DNA of 32,881 bases from an uncultured Alphaproteobacteria bacterium (GCA_905480575.1 CAJQQZ010000176.1:1-32881), one strand, 5' to 3'. Positions 15,698 to 23,480 are shown, counted from the first letter of the stretch. Made by a program: numbers and translations. The notes: generated by a model from the letters alone, not told the origin.

Positions 15698-17731
15698 ATG
15701 ACGACAAAAGACCCCTTGCTTCAGCCGTTCAAACTAAGAAACCTTACGCTCAAAAATCGTATCGTTTCGACACCGCATGCACCAGCCTATGTCACTGAAG
15801 ACGCCATGCCAGGTGAACGTTATCAACGGTATCATGAGGAAAAGGCGAAGGGCGGTTTGTCTATGACTATGTTCGGCGGATCTTCAAATGTCGCACCTGA
15901 CTCTCCGTCTGTTTTCGGGCAGATTTATGCTGGCCACGACAGAATTATCCCTTATTTCCAACAGTTTGCTGAACGCATACACAAATACGACTGTGCTTTG
16001 ATTTGTCAGGTTTCCCACATGGGGCGCAGGACTACTTGGCAAATGGCGGATTGGTTGCCTGTACCGGCGCCATCAAGAGTACGGGAGCCAGCCCACCGCG
16101 GGTTTCCAAAAGAAATGGACGTGAATGATATCAAGCGGATCATCCGCGCCTACGGCGATGGCGCACGGCGGGCCAGGGAAGGGAACCTCGATGGTATCGA
16201 ATTGTTGCATCATGGCCATTTGCCGGACCAGTTCTTTTCGCCTCTAACCAACCATCGCACAGATGGCTACGGCGGATCATTTGAAAACCGCCTTCGGTTT
16301 ACCCTGGAAACTTTGGAAGAAATGCGTCGCCAGATCGGTGATGATAAGATTCTAGGCATTCGAATTACTGGACAGGAGAAGAACCCAGCCGGTAACCAAG
16401 TTGAAGAATGTGTGCGGGCCGCGAAAATAATCGAAGAAAGCGGTCTGGTTGACTATTTCACAGTCAACGGCGGTAATATTGGCACCGATCATGAGCTAGC
16501 TTACCACATGCCAGGCATGGCGGCTCCGCTTGCGCCTTGGTTGCGGATGGTAGAGCTGTTCGGCAAAGAGCTAAACACGCCGCTTATTCATGCTTGTCGG
16601 ATTAACGATTTGGCGACTGCCCGTTATGCCGTTGAGAACAACATTCTCGATCTTGTCGGGATGACGAGGGCTCAGATGGCAGATCCTTACCTCGTGAAAA
16701 AGCTGGAAGAAGAACGCGAAGAAGACATCAGACCTTGTGTTGGTGCCGGCTATTGTTTGGATCGGATTTACCAAGGCGGAGAGGCGCTCTGCGCCCATCA
16801 GGTGGCCACGGGGCGCGAAGCAACGATCCCTCATGAAGTGCCTAAGTCAGATGGCACAAAGAAGAAGATTGTTGTGGTCGGTGGTGGACCAGGAGGTATG
16901 GAGGCCGCCAGGGTATCAGCCGAGCGCGGTCATGACGTTGTGCTTTTTGAGGCCAACTCTTCACTCGGCGGCCAAATATCGTTGGCTAGAAAAGCGGGTT
17001 GGCGCAAGGACATTGGCGGTGTGGTTGATTGGTACGAACTCCAGCTGCAAAAGTTAGGCGTCGACATCCGTTGGAACAGCTATGCAGAAGCCGAAATGGT
17101 GAAAGCGGAAGAACCCGACGTCGTCTTCATAGCCTCGGGTGGCGTTCCAGATACGGATTATGTGCCAGGTGGCGAAAACGCCATCTCTGTTTGGGATGTC
17201 CTCAGCGGGCAAGAACTTTCCGGGTCTGTGTTGATCTACGATGACAATGGCCAACACCAAGCGCCTTCAACAGCTGACTTTTTGAGCGGGAAAGAGGGCG
17301 TCGAAGTGGAGGTTGTGACTCCGGATCGGCACATAGCCATGGAAATGGGAACACTAAGCTCACCGATCTATATGGAACACTTCTACGCCCACGGTGTGAA
17401 GGTTCAGGCCGATCATAGGATCAAATCGGTTGAGAAAGCCGGCAATCAGTTGAAGGTGACATTTACGAATGAATTTGCCGGTCCAGAACTGACCAGAACC
17501 GTCGATCATCTGGTCGTTGAACATGGCACTTTGCCGTTGGATGAGGTTTACCTAGACCTTGTTGCGGATTCGTCCAACGATGGCATCACAGACTACCAAG
17601 CTCTTGTTGACAATCAGCCGCAACCCATGCATGGCGAAGGCTACCAGCTTTTCCGCATTGGAGATGCTGTTGCCAGCCGAAATATGCATGCCGCCATCTT
17701 CGATGCCATGCGCATAGCCAAGGACTTATAA
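15698..17731 (+). CDS. TMADH/N-methylproline-demethylase-like flavin-FeS oxidoreductase
   Basis: A 677-residue two-part enzyme: an old-yellow-enzyme TIM barrel (1-340, FMN), an iron-sulfur linker, and an FAD/NAD-type domain opening with VVVGGGPGGMEAARVSAERG. Family members demethylate trimethylamine, dimethylamine, histamine or N-methylproline, or reduce dienoyl-CoA. Barrel marks are LKNRIVSTPHAPAY, HMGRR, and DGIELLHHGHLPDQFFSP with NHRTDGYGGS. The FeS loop is CVGAGYC (347-353) plus C365, so the second of the four usual cysteines is Ala350. I recall this spacing from proteins labelled N-methylproline demethylase, but this is unverified. The start 5 bp after the previous stop fits the family; the in-frame ATG at 15614 lies inside the OCD gene. 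Confidence 0.88.
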   Translation: MTTKDPLLQPFKLRNLTLKNRIVSTPHAPAYVTEDAMPGERYQRYHEEKAKGGLSMTMFGGSSNVAPDSPSVFGQIYAGHDRIIPYFQQFAERIHKYDCALICQVSHMGRRTTWQMADWLPVPAPSRVREPAHRGFPKEMDVNDIKRIIRAYGDGARRAREGNLDGIELLHHGHLPDQFFSPLTNHRTDGYGGSFENRLRFTLETLEEMRRQIGDDKILGIRITGQEKNPAGNQVEECVRAAKIIEESGLVDYFTVNGGNIGTDHELAYHMPGMAAPLAPWLRMVELFGKELNTPLIHACRINDLATARYAVENNILDLVGMTRAQMADPYLVKKLEEEREEDIRPCVGAGYCLDRIYQGGEALCAHQVATGREATIPHEVPKSDGTKKKIVVVGGGPGGMEAARVSAERGHDVVLFEANSSLGGQISLARKAGWRKDIGGVVDWYELQLQKLGVDIRWNSYAEAEMVKAEEPDVVFIASGGVPDTDYVPGGENAISVWDVLSGQELSGSVLIYDDNGQHQAPSTADFLSGKEGVEVEVVTPDRHIAMEMGTLSSPIYMEHFYAHGVKVQADHRIKSVEKAGNQLKVTFTNEFAGPELTRTVDHLVVEHGTLPLDEVYLDLVADSSNDGITDYQALVDNQPQPMHGEGYQLFRIGDAVASRNMHAAIFDAMRIAKDL

Positions 17732-17734
17732 ACT

Positions 17735-19117
17735 ATGGATACCAGCCGTTTGAACGACCTTGAACAGGTCGATCGCGATAATGTTTTTCACGCCTCGACA
17801 CACTTGGGTCAGTACGCGCGTGGCGAACTTCCGAACCGTATTATTACAGGTGGTGAAGGTATCTATATTCAGGACAGAGACGGCAACAAGAGCTTGGATG
17901 CTTTTGCGGGTCTGTACTGTGTGAACATTGGGTATGGTCGCCAGGAAGTAGCTGATGCGATCTACGAGCAGGCTAAAGAGCTGGCCTACTATCACACCTA
18001 TGTCGGCCACTCCAACGAGCAGATCATCAAGCTATCTGAGCGCATTGTTCGTAAAGCCGGCATGGGCATGAGCAAGGTTTTCTATGGCATGTCAGGCTCT
18101 GACGCCAACGAGACCAACATTAAGCTTGTTTGGTACTACAACAACGTGTTGGGTCGTCCGGAAAAGAAGAAGATCATTTCTCGCGATCGCGGCTATCATG
18201 GCTCGGGTCTTATGACTGGCAGCTTGACTGGCCTGCCAGTGTTTCACAATGCCTTTGATCTGCCTTTGGACAAAGTCCTGCACACCACTTGCCCACACTA
18301 CTACCGTCAGGGCAAGGAAGGCGAGAGCGAAGAAGAATTCGCTAAGCGTTGTGCGGAGGAACTCGAAGACATGATCTTGGCCGAAGGTCCAGACACTGTG
18401 GCGGCCTTCATTGGTGAGCCAGTGCTAGGGACCGGTGGTATCATTGTGCCACCAAAAGGCTATTGGAAAGCGATCCAAGAAGTTCTCAACAAATACGATA
18501 TTTTGCTGATTGCCGACGAAGTGGTAACGGCATTTGGCCGTACGGGCAAGTATTTCGGCAGCCATACTTTTGAGATTCAGCCTGATCTGATCACGATCGC
18601 TAAGGGCGTTTCCTCCGGCTATCTGCCTTTGTCTGGCGTTGTGGTTGGAGAGCGAGTTTGGAAGGTGCTCGAGCAAGGCACGGATCAAATGGGTCCGATT
18701 GGTCACGGTTGGACTTACTCAGCGCACCCGGTTTGTGCAGCAGCCGCGAACGCCAATCTCGATATCGTAGATGCGGAAGATCTGACAGGCAACTCTCGCG
18801 ACGTCGGTGCTTACTTTAACCAAGCCATGAGCACCGCACTTGCTGGTCATCCGATGGTCGGCGAAGTGAGAGGAATCGGCCTTATGGCAGCGGTAGAGTT
18901 CGTTGAAGACAAGGCGAACAAAACCGCTTTTGATCCTGCTAAGAAAGTTGGACCTACGGTGTCCGCTAAATGCTTAGAAAATGGTATGATTGCTCGCGCT
19001 ATGCCGCACGGCGATATCCTGGGCTTTGCACCACCGCTTGTCCTGACCAAGGCTGAAGCTGACAAAATTGTGGATATCACCAAACGTTCTGTTGAAGAAG
19101 TGTGGCGTTCCCTTTAA
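17735..19117 (+). CDS. class III (omega) aminotransferase
   Basis: A 460-residue PLP enzyme of the class III aminotransferase family that moves an amino group from an amine or omega-amino acid to pyruvate or another keto acid. The PLP lysine is Lys290 in TIAKGVSSGYLPLSG, Asp261 in IADEVVTAFGRTG pairs with the pyridine nitrogen, and YHGS (154-157) stacks on the cofactor. The length and the LGQYARGELP opening match the pyruvate-dependent putrescine/omega-amine transaminase group. It starts 3 bp after the flavin oxidoreductase, with aagga upstream. Its position last in the operon suggests it handles a primary amine released after demethylation or ring opening. Confidence 0.92.
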   Translation: MDTSRLNDLEQVDRDNVFHASTHLGQYARGELPNRIITGGEGIYIQDRDGNKSLDAFAGLYCVNIGYGRQEVADAIYEQAKELAYYHTYVGHSNEQIIKLSERIVRKAGMGMSKVFYGMSGSDANETNIKLVWYYNNVLGRPEKKKIISRDRGYHGSGLMTGSLTGLPVFHNAFDLPLDKVLHTTCPHYYRQGKEGESEEEFAKRCAEELEDMILAEGPDTVAAFIGEPVLGTGGIIVPPKGYWKAIQEVLNKYDILLIADEVVTAFGRTGKYFGSHTFEIQPDLITIAKGVSSGYLPLSGVVVGERVWKVLEQGTDQMGPIGHGWTYSAHPVCAAAANANLDIVDAEDLTGNSRDVGAYFNQAMSTALAGHPMVGEVRGIGLMAAVEFVEDKANKTAFDPAKKVGPTVSAKCLENGMIARAMPHGDILGFAPPLVLTKAEADKIVDITKRSVEEVWRSL

Positions 19118-19170
19118 AGTTAAACACTGGGCTCCGACCAAGGAGCATTGGTAGATTTAGAGGAACTGGA

Positions 19171-19536
19171 ATGCGCAAAATTTTGATGGCTGTTTCTGCT
19201 GGAGCATTGCTTGCTACAGCTGCTTGTGGTGGTGGCAAATCCGAAGGCGGACTGGACAGAAGCATCTTTGTTAAGTCCGTCGAAATCGGCGTGATTTCAG
19301 CTTTCAACAAAATGTGTGGCGCTAAACGGACCAGCCAATATGAGCAAGCCTACATCGAGTCTGTTCGCAAGACGCAGCCTTTGACGCCAGCTCAGGAAGC
19401 GGAAATCCAAGGTTGGATGGACCGTGGTGATACACAGGTGGAGCAACGGTTCGATGAAGCCGGACGCAAGAAGCAGTGTGCGGACTATCCTGCCAACCAG
19501 AAAGTGATCGACGACGGCATCGCAGGCAACTTCTAA
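19171..19536 (+). CDS. small predicted lipoprotein, unknown function
   Basis: A 121-residue predicted lipoprotein. The start ATG at 19171 follows a gagga site and gives the signal MRKILMAVSAGALLATAACGGG with lipobox ATAAC; lipidation would be at Cys19. An earlier in-frame ATG at 19102 lies within the aminotransferase gene. The mature part is short, charged and has three more cysteines (in KMCGAKR and KKQCADYP among them), so a disulfide is possible. It lies 53 bp after the aminotransferase and may be co-transcribed. I do not recognise the family. Confidence 0.7.
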   Translation: MRKILMAVSAGALLATAACGGGKSEGGLDRSIFVKSVEIGVISAFNKMCGAKRTSQYEQAYIESVRKTQPLTPAQEAEIQGWMDRGDTQVEQRFDEAGRKKQCADYPANQKVIDDGIAGNF

Positions 19537-19577
19537 AGACCAGAGAAGCCGCTCATTCTTGACAGTTTTTCGGGTTT

Positions 19578-19616
19578 AGTCCTAGGGTTGACGCATAACA
19601 GCTCAATCCTAGGACT
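19578..19616. promoter_or_regulatory. inverted repeat before the TfoX-N gene
   Basis: Perfect 9-bp arms agtcctagg / cctaggact separated by 21 nt, ending 5 bp before the ATG of the TfoX-N gene. The arms could bind a dimeric regulator or form a hairpin that covers the start region; there is no clear Shine-Dalgarno other than the gg of the second arm. Confidence 0.4.
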
Positions 19617-19621
19617 TGATA

Positions 19622-19960
19622 ATGGCCTACGACGAAGAATTGGCGCAACGCTTCAGAGACTTGCTTGAAGGTCTGCCTGGCATATCTGAAAAGAAAATGA
19701 TGGGCGGCATCTGCTTTATGGTCGATGGCAACATGATCGGAGGCGCGGACCGAACCAAGGACGGGCAGGGTCGTTTCATGTTCCGCGTTGGCAAAGAAAA
19801 CCAGGAAGAAGCCAAAGCCCGCTTCGGTGGTGAAATCATGGAGATGGGCGGGCGCAAGATGTCTGGATTCTTCTTCGTTGATGAAGGCTGTGGCCAGGAA
19901 AGACTGGTCGAGTGGGTGAACTTCGCTCACGCCTTTGCCTCATCTCTGCCAGCCAAATAG
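19622..19960 (+). CDS. TfoX N-terminal domain protein
   Basis: A 112-residue single-domain protein of the TfoX/Sxy N-terminal family. It begins MAYDEELAQRFRDLL and contains KKMMGGICFMVDGNMIGG, the core of the domain (about 24-41), then a region like GGRKMSGFFFVDEG. The C-terminal TfoX domain of the competence regulator is absent, as in many alphaproteobacterial homologues, so a role in competence should not be assumed. The start at 19622 is taken because an ATG precedes the conserved opening; the TTG at 19616 lies in the inverted repeat. The DUF2461 gene follows after 9 bp. Confidence 0.85.
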   Translation: MAYDEELAQRFRDLLEGLPGISEKKMMGGICFMVDGNMIGGADRTKDGQGRFMFRVGKENQEEAKARFGGEIMEMGGRKMSGFFFVDEGCGQERLVEWVNFAHAFASSLPAK

Positions 19961-19969
19961 GAAGATAAG

Positions 19970-20623
19970 ATGGGCGACTGGTCTTTTGATCCTGACCTAG
20001 CGGTCTTTTTGGCGGATCTTCATGCCAACAACAACCGTGATTGGTTTCAATCTCAAAAGAAGCGCTACGAGCTGGTTTACAAGAAACCGGCCGCCGCTTT
20101 CTCCGATATGATGGTCGACCAATTGCAAAGCCTCACCGGTGTGGCCCATCGGTCCAAAACCTACCGCATCAACCGAGATGTTCGCTTCTCCAAAGACAAA
20201 ACGCCCTACAACTGTCACCTCCACATCTCCTTCACGCCAGAGGGCAGGGATGAAGCCTCGCCCTCTTGGTTTTTTGGGTTGGGTCTGGAAAAGCTTTCAC
20301 TGGGCGTCGGGGTTTTTGGTTTTAGCAAAGACAAACTCGAGACCTATCGCCGACGCGTCGATGGCGCACCAGGCGAAGATTTGGAAGAACTCGCTAAAGC
20401 GCTGCAAAAGAAGGGCGTCCGCTTTGGTGATCCCGATCTGAAACGCGTTCCCAAACCTTATGACTCAGAGCATCCAAGAGCAGATTGGCTCAAACACAAA
20501 GGCCTAAGCTGTTGGTTGGATTTTGACGGCGGTGGTCGTGCGTTTGAAAACGATACACCGAGCAAAGTGAGCGCTGAGTTCAAAAAACTGGCACCGCTTT
20601 ATGATTGGTTAATGGAGTTTTAA
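19970..20623 (+). CDS. DUF2461 domain protein (TIGR02453 type)
   Basis: A 217-residue cytoplasmic protein of the DUF2461/TIGR02453 family. It shows the opening FLADLHANNNRDWFQSQK, the central KTYRINRDVRFSKDKTPYNC (about 63-82) and the SWFFGLGLEKLSLGVG strand pattern. Full length for the family. No function has been established. It sits between the TfoX-N gene and the GFA gene; its TAA stop shares bases with the ATG of the GFA gene (taATG), so the three form a small operon. A good RBS (ggaagataag) precedes the start. Confidence 0.88.
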   Translation: MGDWSFDPDLAVFLADLHANNNRDWFQSQKKRYELVYKKPAAAFSDMMVDQLQSLTGVAHRSKTYRINRDVRFSKDKTPYNCHLHISFTPEGRDEASPSWFFGLGLEKLSLGVGVFGFSKDKLETYRRRVDGAPGEDLEELAKALQKKGVRFGDPDLKRVPKPYDSEHPRADWLKHKGLSCWLDFDGGGRAFENDTPSKVSAEFKKLAPLYDWLMEF

Positions 20624-20979
20624 TGATGTCAGACTTGACGAAAGGAAGGTGCCTCTGTGGTGCCGTCACTTACGAATTCGAAGGCAAACCCAATTGGACA
20701 GCACACTGTCATTGCGATTCCTGCCGACGCAACACATCAGCCCCCATGACATCATTCTTGGGGGTCGACCGTGACAAAATCAGATTCACGGGCGAAGAAA
20801 CCAAAACCTACGAATCATCCCCCGGCGTGCGTCGCCACTTCTGTGGCACCTGCGGATCGCCCGTAGCCTACGACGCAGACACCTACGTTCACGAAATCCA
20901 TTTTTACCTAGCAGCTCTTGTCAACGGCGGAGTAAAAGTCTGCCATTGGGGCGGAGCAAAAGTAGGCCAGTTTGTTTGA
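20623..20979 (+). CDS. GFA-family protein with 3' end replaced by an IS end
   Basis: A member of the GFA (glutathione-dependent formaldehyde-activating-like) zinc-binding family. Zinc cysteines are present as CLC (10-12), CHCDSC (29-34) and CGTC (74-77). Residues 1-98, ending at HFYLAA, look native. The last 20 codons, VNGGVKVCHWGGAKVGQFV, are encoded by the IS21-like end that begins at 20919, and the stop lies inside that element. Family members usually continue about 20-40 residues with a different C-terminus, so the gene was truncated by the insertion. It may still make a folded zinc protein. Substrates of this family are mostly unknown; the name does not prove formaldehyde chemistry. Confidence 0.85.
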   Translation: MMSDLTKGRCLCGAVTYEFEGKPNWTAHCHCDSCRRNTSAPMTSFLGVDRDKIRFTGEETKTYESSPGVRRHFCGTCGSPVAYDADTYVHEIHFYLAALVNGGVKVCHWGGAKVGQFV

Positions 20980-21047
20980 TTTTTGGGTATGTCTTCTGGC
21001 CTCTGCAGGGGCCAGAAGACATTGTCCGTCATTGAGACCTATGATGG
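20919..21047 (+). mobile_element. IS21-family-like element end (right copy)
   Basis: A 129-bp sequence identical, in inverted orientation, to 8-136. It starts TGTCAAC and has direct repeats at 20926-20945 and 20950-20969 (17 of 20 bases equal, 24-bp spacing). A hairpin at 20989-21022 has perfect 13-bp arms (atgtcttctggcc) that could also act as a terminator. Identity with the other copy stops at 21047 just after an ATGATGG that could be a transposase start, and the following DNA holds no transposase. It is therefore a remnant. Confidence 0.65.
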
Positions 21048-21194
21048 ATTTTTTTCCATTGTATTAGCAGCAACTTCGTAGAAGGGGCTCTTTTGCTGGT
21101 GGGAATCCCGCGTTGATGGATTCAGGGGCTCAAAACTAGACTGCATGAAGCGCCAAGCGGCTTTAGAAATAAAATCCTCTGACAAATTTTTTAC

Positions 21195-21225
21195 TTGAGT
21201 TTCCATCAGAGGGAAGGTGTAATTC
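21195..21225 (+). promoter_or_regulatory. CueR-type promoter of copper unit A
   Basis: A -35 box TTGAGT (21195-21200) and a -10 box TAATTC (21220-21225) are separated by 19 bp, the over-long spacer typical of MerR-family activated promoters. The spacer contains ttcca....gggaaggtg, an imperfect dyad of the CueR/HmrR type and similar to the site before cueR in this window. It faces the copper genes starting at 21289. Confidence 0.75.
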
Positions 21226-21262
21226 GCGTCTCTAGATATTTTCAACCACGGCAATAACCAAA

Positions 21263-21292
21263 ATGAACACTTTTTTGGGCTTCAGAATTTGA
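21263..21292 (+). CDS. possible 9-codon leader ORF
   Basis: ATG at 21263 opens a nine-codon frame (MNTFLGFRI) whose TGA overlaps the TTG start of the Cys-rich peptide gene (TTGA). The arrangement would couple translation of the TTG-started gene, which has no clear ribosome site of its own. The leader itself also lacks a strong ribosome site, so this is tentative. Confidence 0.25.
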   Translation: MNTFLGFRI

Positions 21293-21693
21293 CTAAGGGC
21301 GGTTTCAAACAATCGATTGTTAAGTCAGCTGTGATACTCGCGATGCTTCTGCACTCGTTGGTGTCAACCGTCCATGCTGCGCCTCAAACTGAGTTGTCAG
21401 ATTTGACAGATTCAAAACATTCTTTGTCGGCGTCTGCACCTCAGGACGCCATTTCCGAAATAGCCGAAAATCCTCATAAAGCACACTTCAGTGACACCGA
21501 ACAAATGTCGTGTTTGACCCATGAAGCTGACAATCAAAGTTCTTGCTGTCAAAACTTTTGCTATTCCGGCTTTTGTCCTTCTTTAGCTTCGGCAACCAGC
21601 TTCTTTGGTGGAAAGGCAAAACATCAATTCGCTGAACAGCAATTGCTCCTGGCTTTCCACCCCAACGCCCTCAATCGTCCACCGCGAATTTAA
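21289..21693 (+). CDS. exported Cys-rich peptide, CutF/CruR-like candidate copper sensor
   Basis: A 134-residue exported protein. The signal peptide is KQSIVKSAVILAMLLHSLVS with cleavage after about HAA (30-31). The mature part has a cysteine cluster CCQNFCYSGFC (86-96) plus Cys75, and it ends in the proline motif NRPPRI. It is the first gene after a CueR-type promoter and is followed by a stem-loop and then the lipoprotein, outer membrane factor and oxidase genes. This matches the layout described for CutF of Rhodobacter capsulatus and the DUF2946 protein CruR of Bordetella, where a nascent exported Cys-rich chain senses copper and controls translation downstream. Homology is inferred from architecture only. 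The start codon TTG is the only suitable one before the signal core. Confidence 0.55.
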   Translation: MTKGGFKQSIVKSAVILAMLLHSLVSTVHAAPQTELSDLTDSKHSLSASAPQDAISEIAENPHKAHFSDTEQMSCLTHEADNQSSCCQNFCYSGFCPSLASATSFFGGKAKHQFAEQQLLLAFHPNALNRPPRI

Positions 21694-21697
21694 AATT

Positions 21698-21752
21698 CAA
21701 TTTTCATTAAGACTCTGAGTCCGACTTTGCTTCGGATTCGAAAGAAAAATTG
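21698..21752 (+). promoter_or_regulatory. stem-loop after the first Cys-rich peptide gene
   Basis: Inner hairpin gagtccga / tcggattc (21717-21724 with 21732-21739, one G-T pair, loop ctttgct), with possible outer pairing of caatttt (21698-21704) and aaaattg (21746-21752). It fills the gap between the peptide gene and the lipoprotein gene, ending 16 bp before the ATG. It has no clean T-run directly after the stem. It could be a translational switch of the CutF type or an attenuator. Confidence 0.45.
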
Positions 21753-21768
21753 TTTTTAGGTTCGGGAA

Positions 21769-21999
21769 ATGAAAAAGAAATTATTTGGCGCTGCCCTTTT
21801 GGCAGGTACCTTGGGAGGGTGCATAACGGAGCAACCTCCAGAATTTTTAACCGCAAATTCACCCACAAACGCTGAAGCGGGCATACAAAATGTCCACCAT
21901 CATTCAGGCCTGGGCTCTTGGCAAGATCGTCGACCTGTCGAGCCAAAGTCATGGAAGAAACTTAATGAAGAGCAGTCTCCCAAAAAGGAGGCCCACTGA
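21769..21999 (+). CDS. small predicted lipoprotein of the copper operon
   Basis: A 76-residue predicted outer-membrane or periplasmic lipoprotein. The signal MKKKLFGAALLAGTLGGC gives a lipobox LGGC with Cys18. The mature part is hydrophilic, with an NVHHHSGLGSW segment whose three histidines could bind copper. The TGA stop overlaps the ATG of the TolC-like gene, so the two proteins are translationally coupled and perhaps form a complex. I do not recognise a family. Confidence 0.75.
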   Translation: MKKKLFGAALLAGTLGGCITEQPPEFLTANSPTNAEAGIQNVHHHSGLGSWQDRRPVEPKSWKKLNEEQSPKKEAH

Positions 22000-23480
22000 T
22001 GACCTACTCCAAAATTCTAAAAAGAAGTTTCGCTGTTGGTCTAACAATTTCTCCTCTTGTTCTGGGCGGCTGTGGACTTGTCAAACAAATGGAGGCTCAC
22101 TCTACTTCTGACCGAGGGCTCAACGAGGTCTCCTCACAGACGGCGGCCATTACAGGTCAGCAGCCCGTCTGGGTTCGTAACAAAGAAGACGCGGAGTTTC
22201 TTCAGGCCAAGGTTAGTTCGCTTGTCAAAGGCAGAACTATTTCCGCTGATGCCGCCGTTCAGGTCGCCTTACTGAATAACAAGCGTGTGCAAGTCGCTTT
22301 TGCCGATGTTGGGCTGTCCGCCGCAGATGCCTGGCAGCAGACCATGCTGGAAAACCCTAAAGTCTCTATTGGCCTGTTGGGCATCGCTCATCCTGAGATT
22401 GGAGCGATAAGGGCCATTGAAGGAATGATAGCTGCAAACATTCTGGCGATCGCCACAAGAAATTCGAGAATGGAACTGGCTGATAACCGCTTTCGGCAAG
22501 CCAAACTAAGGGCTGTTGAGGAAACTTTGAGCGTGGCAGCTGAGGCAAGGACAGCCTGGATCAACGCTGTGGCTGCTTTCGAGACAGTTCATTTTCTCAA
22601 CAAGGCGCAAATCTCTGCAGATGCTTCCTCAGAACTTGCACTGAAGCTTGGTGAGACAGGTGCCATTCCAAAGGGGGCTCAGGCGCGAGAGCACGTCTTT
22701 TTTGCAGAACTCAGTGGACAGAGGGCTCAAGCGAGACTTGCTGCCCGACTGGCTAAAGAAGAACTGACACGTGTGATGGGGCTCTGGGGTTCTGACCTGA
22801 ATTACTTTGTCCCTGACTTTCTTCCTTCTTTACCGAATTATGTTCGACAGAAGCCCAGCATAGAAGCTGAAGCATTGAGAAACAGGGTCGACTTGAAGGC
22901 TGCAAAGTTGGAGCTGGATGCAATGGCAAAATCTTACGGCCTTACTCATGCAACGCGCTACGTAACCGATCTGGAAATCATCTCTGGTTTCGAGGCAGAA
23001 CGTGAATTGGAAGATGGTGAGAAAAAGTGGACAACCACGCCCCAGGTTGAACTGGAATTTGTCATTCCGATCTTTGACTCGGGGCAAGCAAGGCTTCGCA
23101 AAGCGGAATTGGCTTACAAGAAGGCCGCTCTCGTTTTGGCGGAAAAGGCGATCAATATTCGCTCAGAAGCCAGGTCGGCTCAAACGGCCTATCTTGCAAC
23201 TTATGAAATTGCACGCCACTACCGTGACGCCGTCGTTCCACTTCGCATCCAGATCGAAGAAGAGGCATTGCTCACTTACAATGGCATGATCTCCAGCACT
23301 TTTGAGCTGTTGGCTGACAATCGTGCCAAGACCAACGCAATACTTCAAGCCGCAAATTCAAAGCGAGACTTCTGGTTGGCTAACGCCAGCCTCTCTGGTG
23401 CCATCTTTGGCGGTGGCGCTGGTGGTGCCGCAATGAGCGGCGGAACTGAAATGGTTGCTGGCGGCGGTGCCGAGCATTGA
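21999..23480 (+). CDS. TolC-like outer membrane factor
   Basis: A 493-residue outer membrane efflux protein of the TolC/CusC family. It has a lipoprotein-type signal ending LVLGGC (Cys25), and two long alpha-helical repeats. The first helix region includes AAVQVALLNNKRVQVAFADV (85-104) and the second includes AALRN-type RVDLKAAKLELDAM, with VIPIFDSGQARL the conserved Pro-Ile-Phe turn of the family. A Gly/Ala/Met-rich tail closes the protein. No inner-membrane pump or membrane-fusion protein is encoded next to it, which is unusual for an efflux channel. It may serve a pump elsewhere or have a copper role with the oxidase. The stop overlaps the region before the oxidase, with a strong ggagga site at 23481. 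Confidence 0.88.
   Translation: MTYSKILKRSFAVGLTISPLVLGGCGLVKQMEAHSTSDRGLNEVSSQTAAITGQQPVWVRNKEDAEFLQAKVSSLVKGRTISADAAVQVALLNNKRVQVAFADVGLSAADAWQQTMLENPKVSIGLLGIAHPEIGAIRAIEGMIAANILAIATRNSRMELADNRFRQAKLRAVEETLSVAAEARTAWINAVAAFETVHFLNKAQISADASSELALKLGETGAIPKGAQAREHVFFAELSGQRAQARLAARLAKEELTRVMGLWGSDLNYFVPDFLPSLPNYVRQKPSIEAEALRNRVDLKAAKLELDAMAKSYGLTHATRYVTDLEIISGFEAERELEDGEKKWTTTPQVELEFVIPIFDSGQARLRKAELAYKKAALVLAEKAINIRSEARSAQTAYLATYEIARHYRDAVVPLRIQIEEEALLTYNGMISSTFELLADNRAKTNAILQAANSKRDFWLANASLSGAIFGGGAGGAAMSGGTEMVAGGGAEH

Noticed and set aside
21039-21254. 71-codon minus-strand frame beginning MPWLKISRDANYTF
   Set aside because: It crosses the CueR-type promoter and the edge of the IS remnant, has no ribosome site and resembles nothing known.
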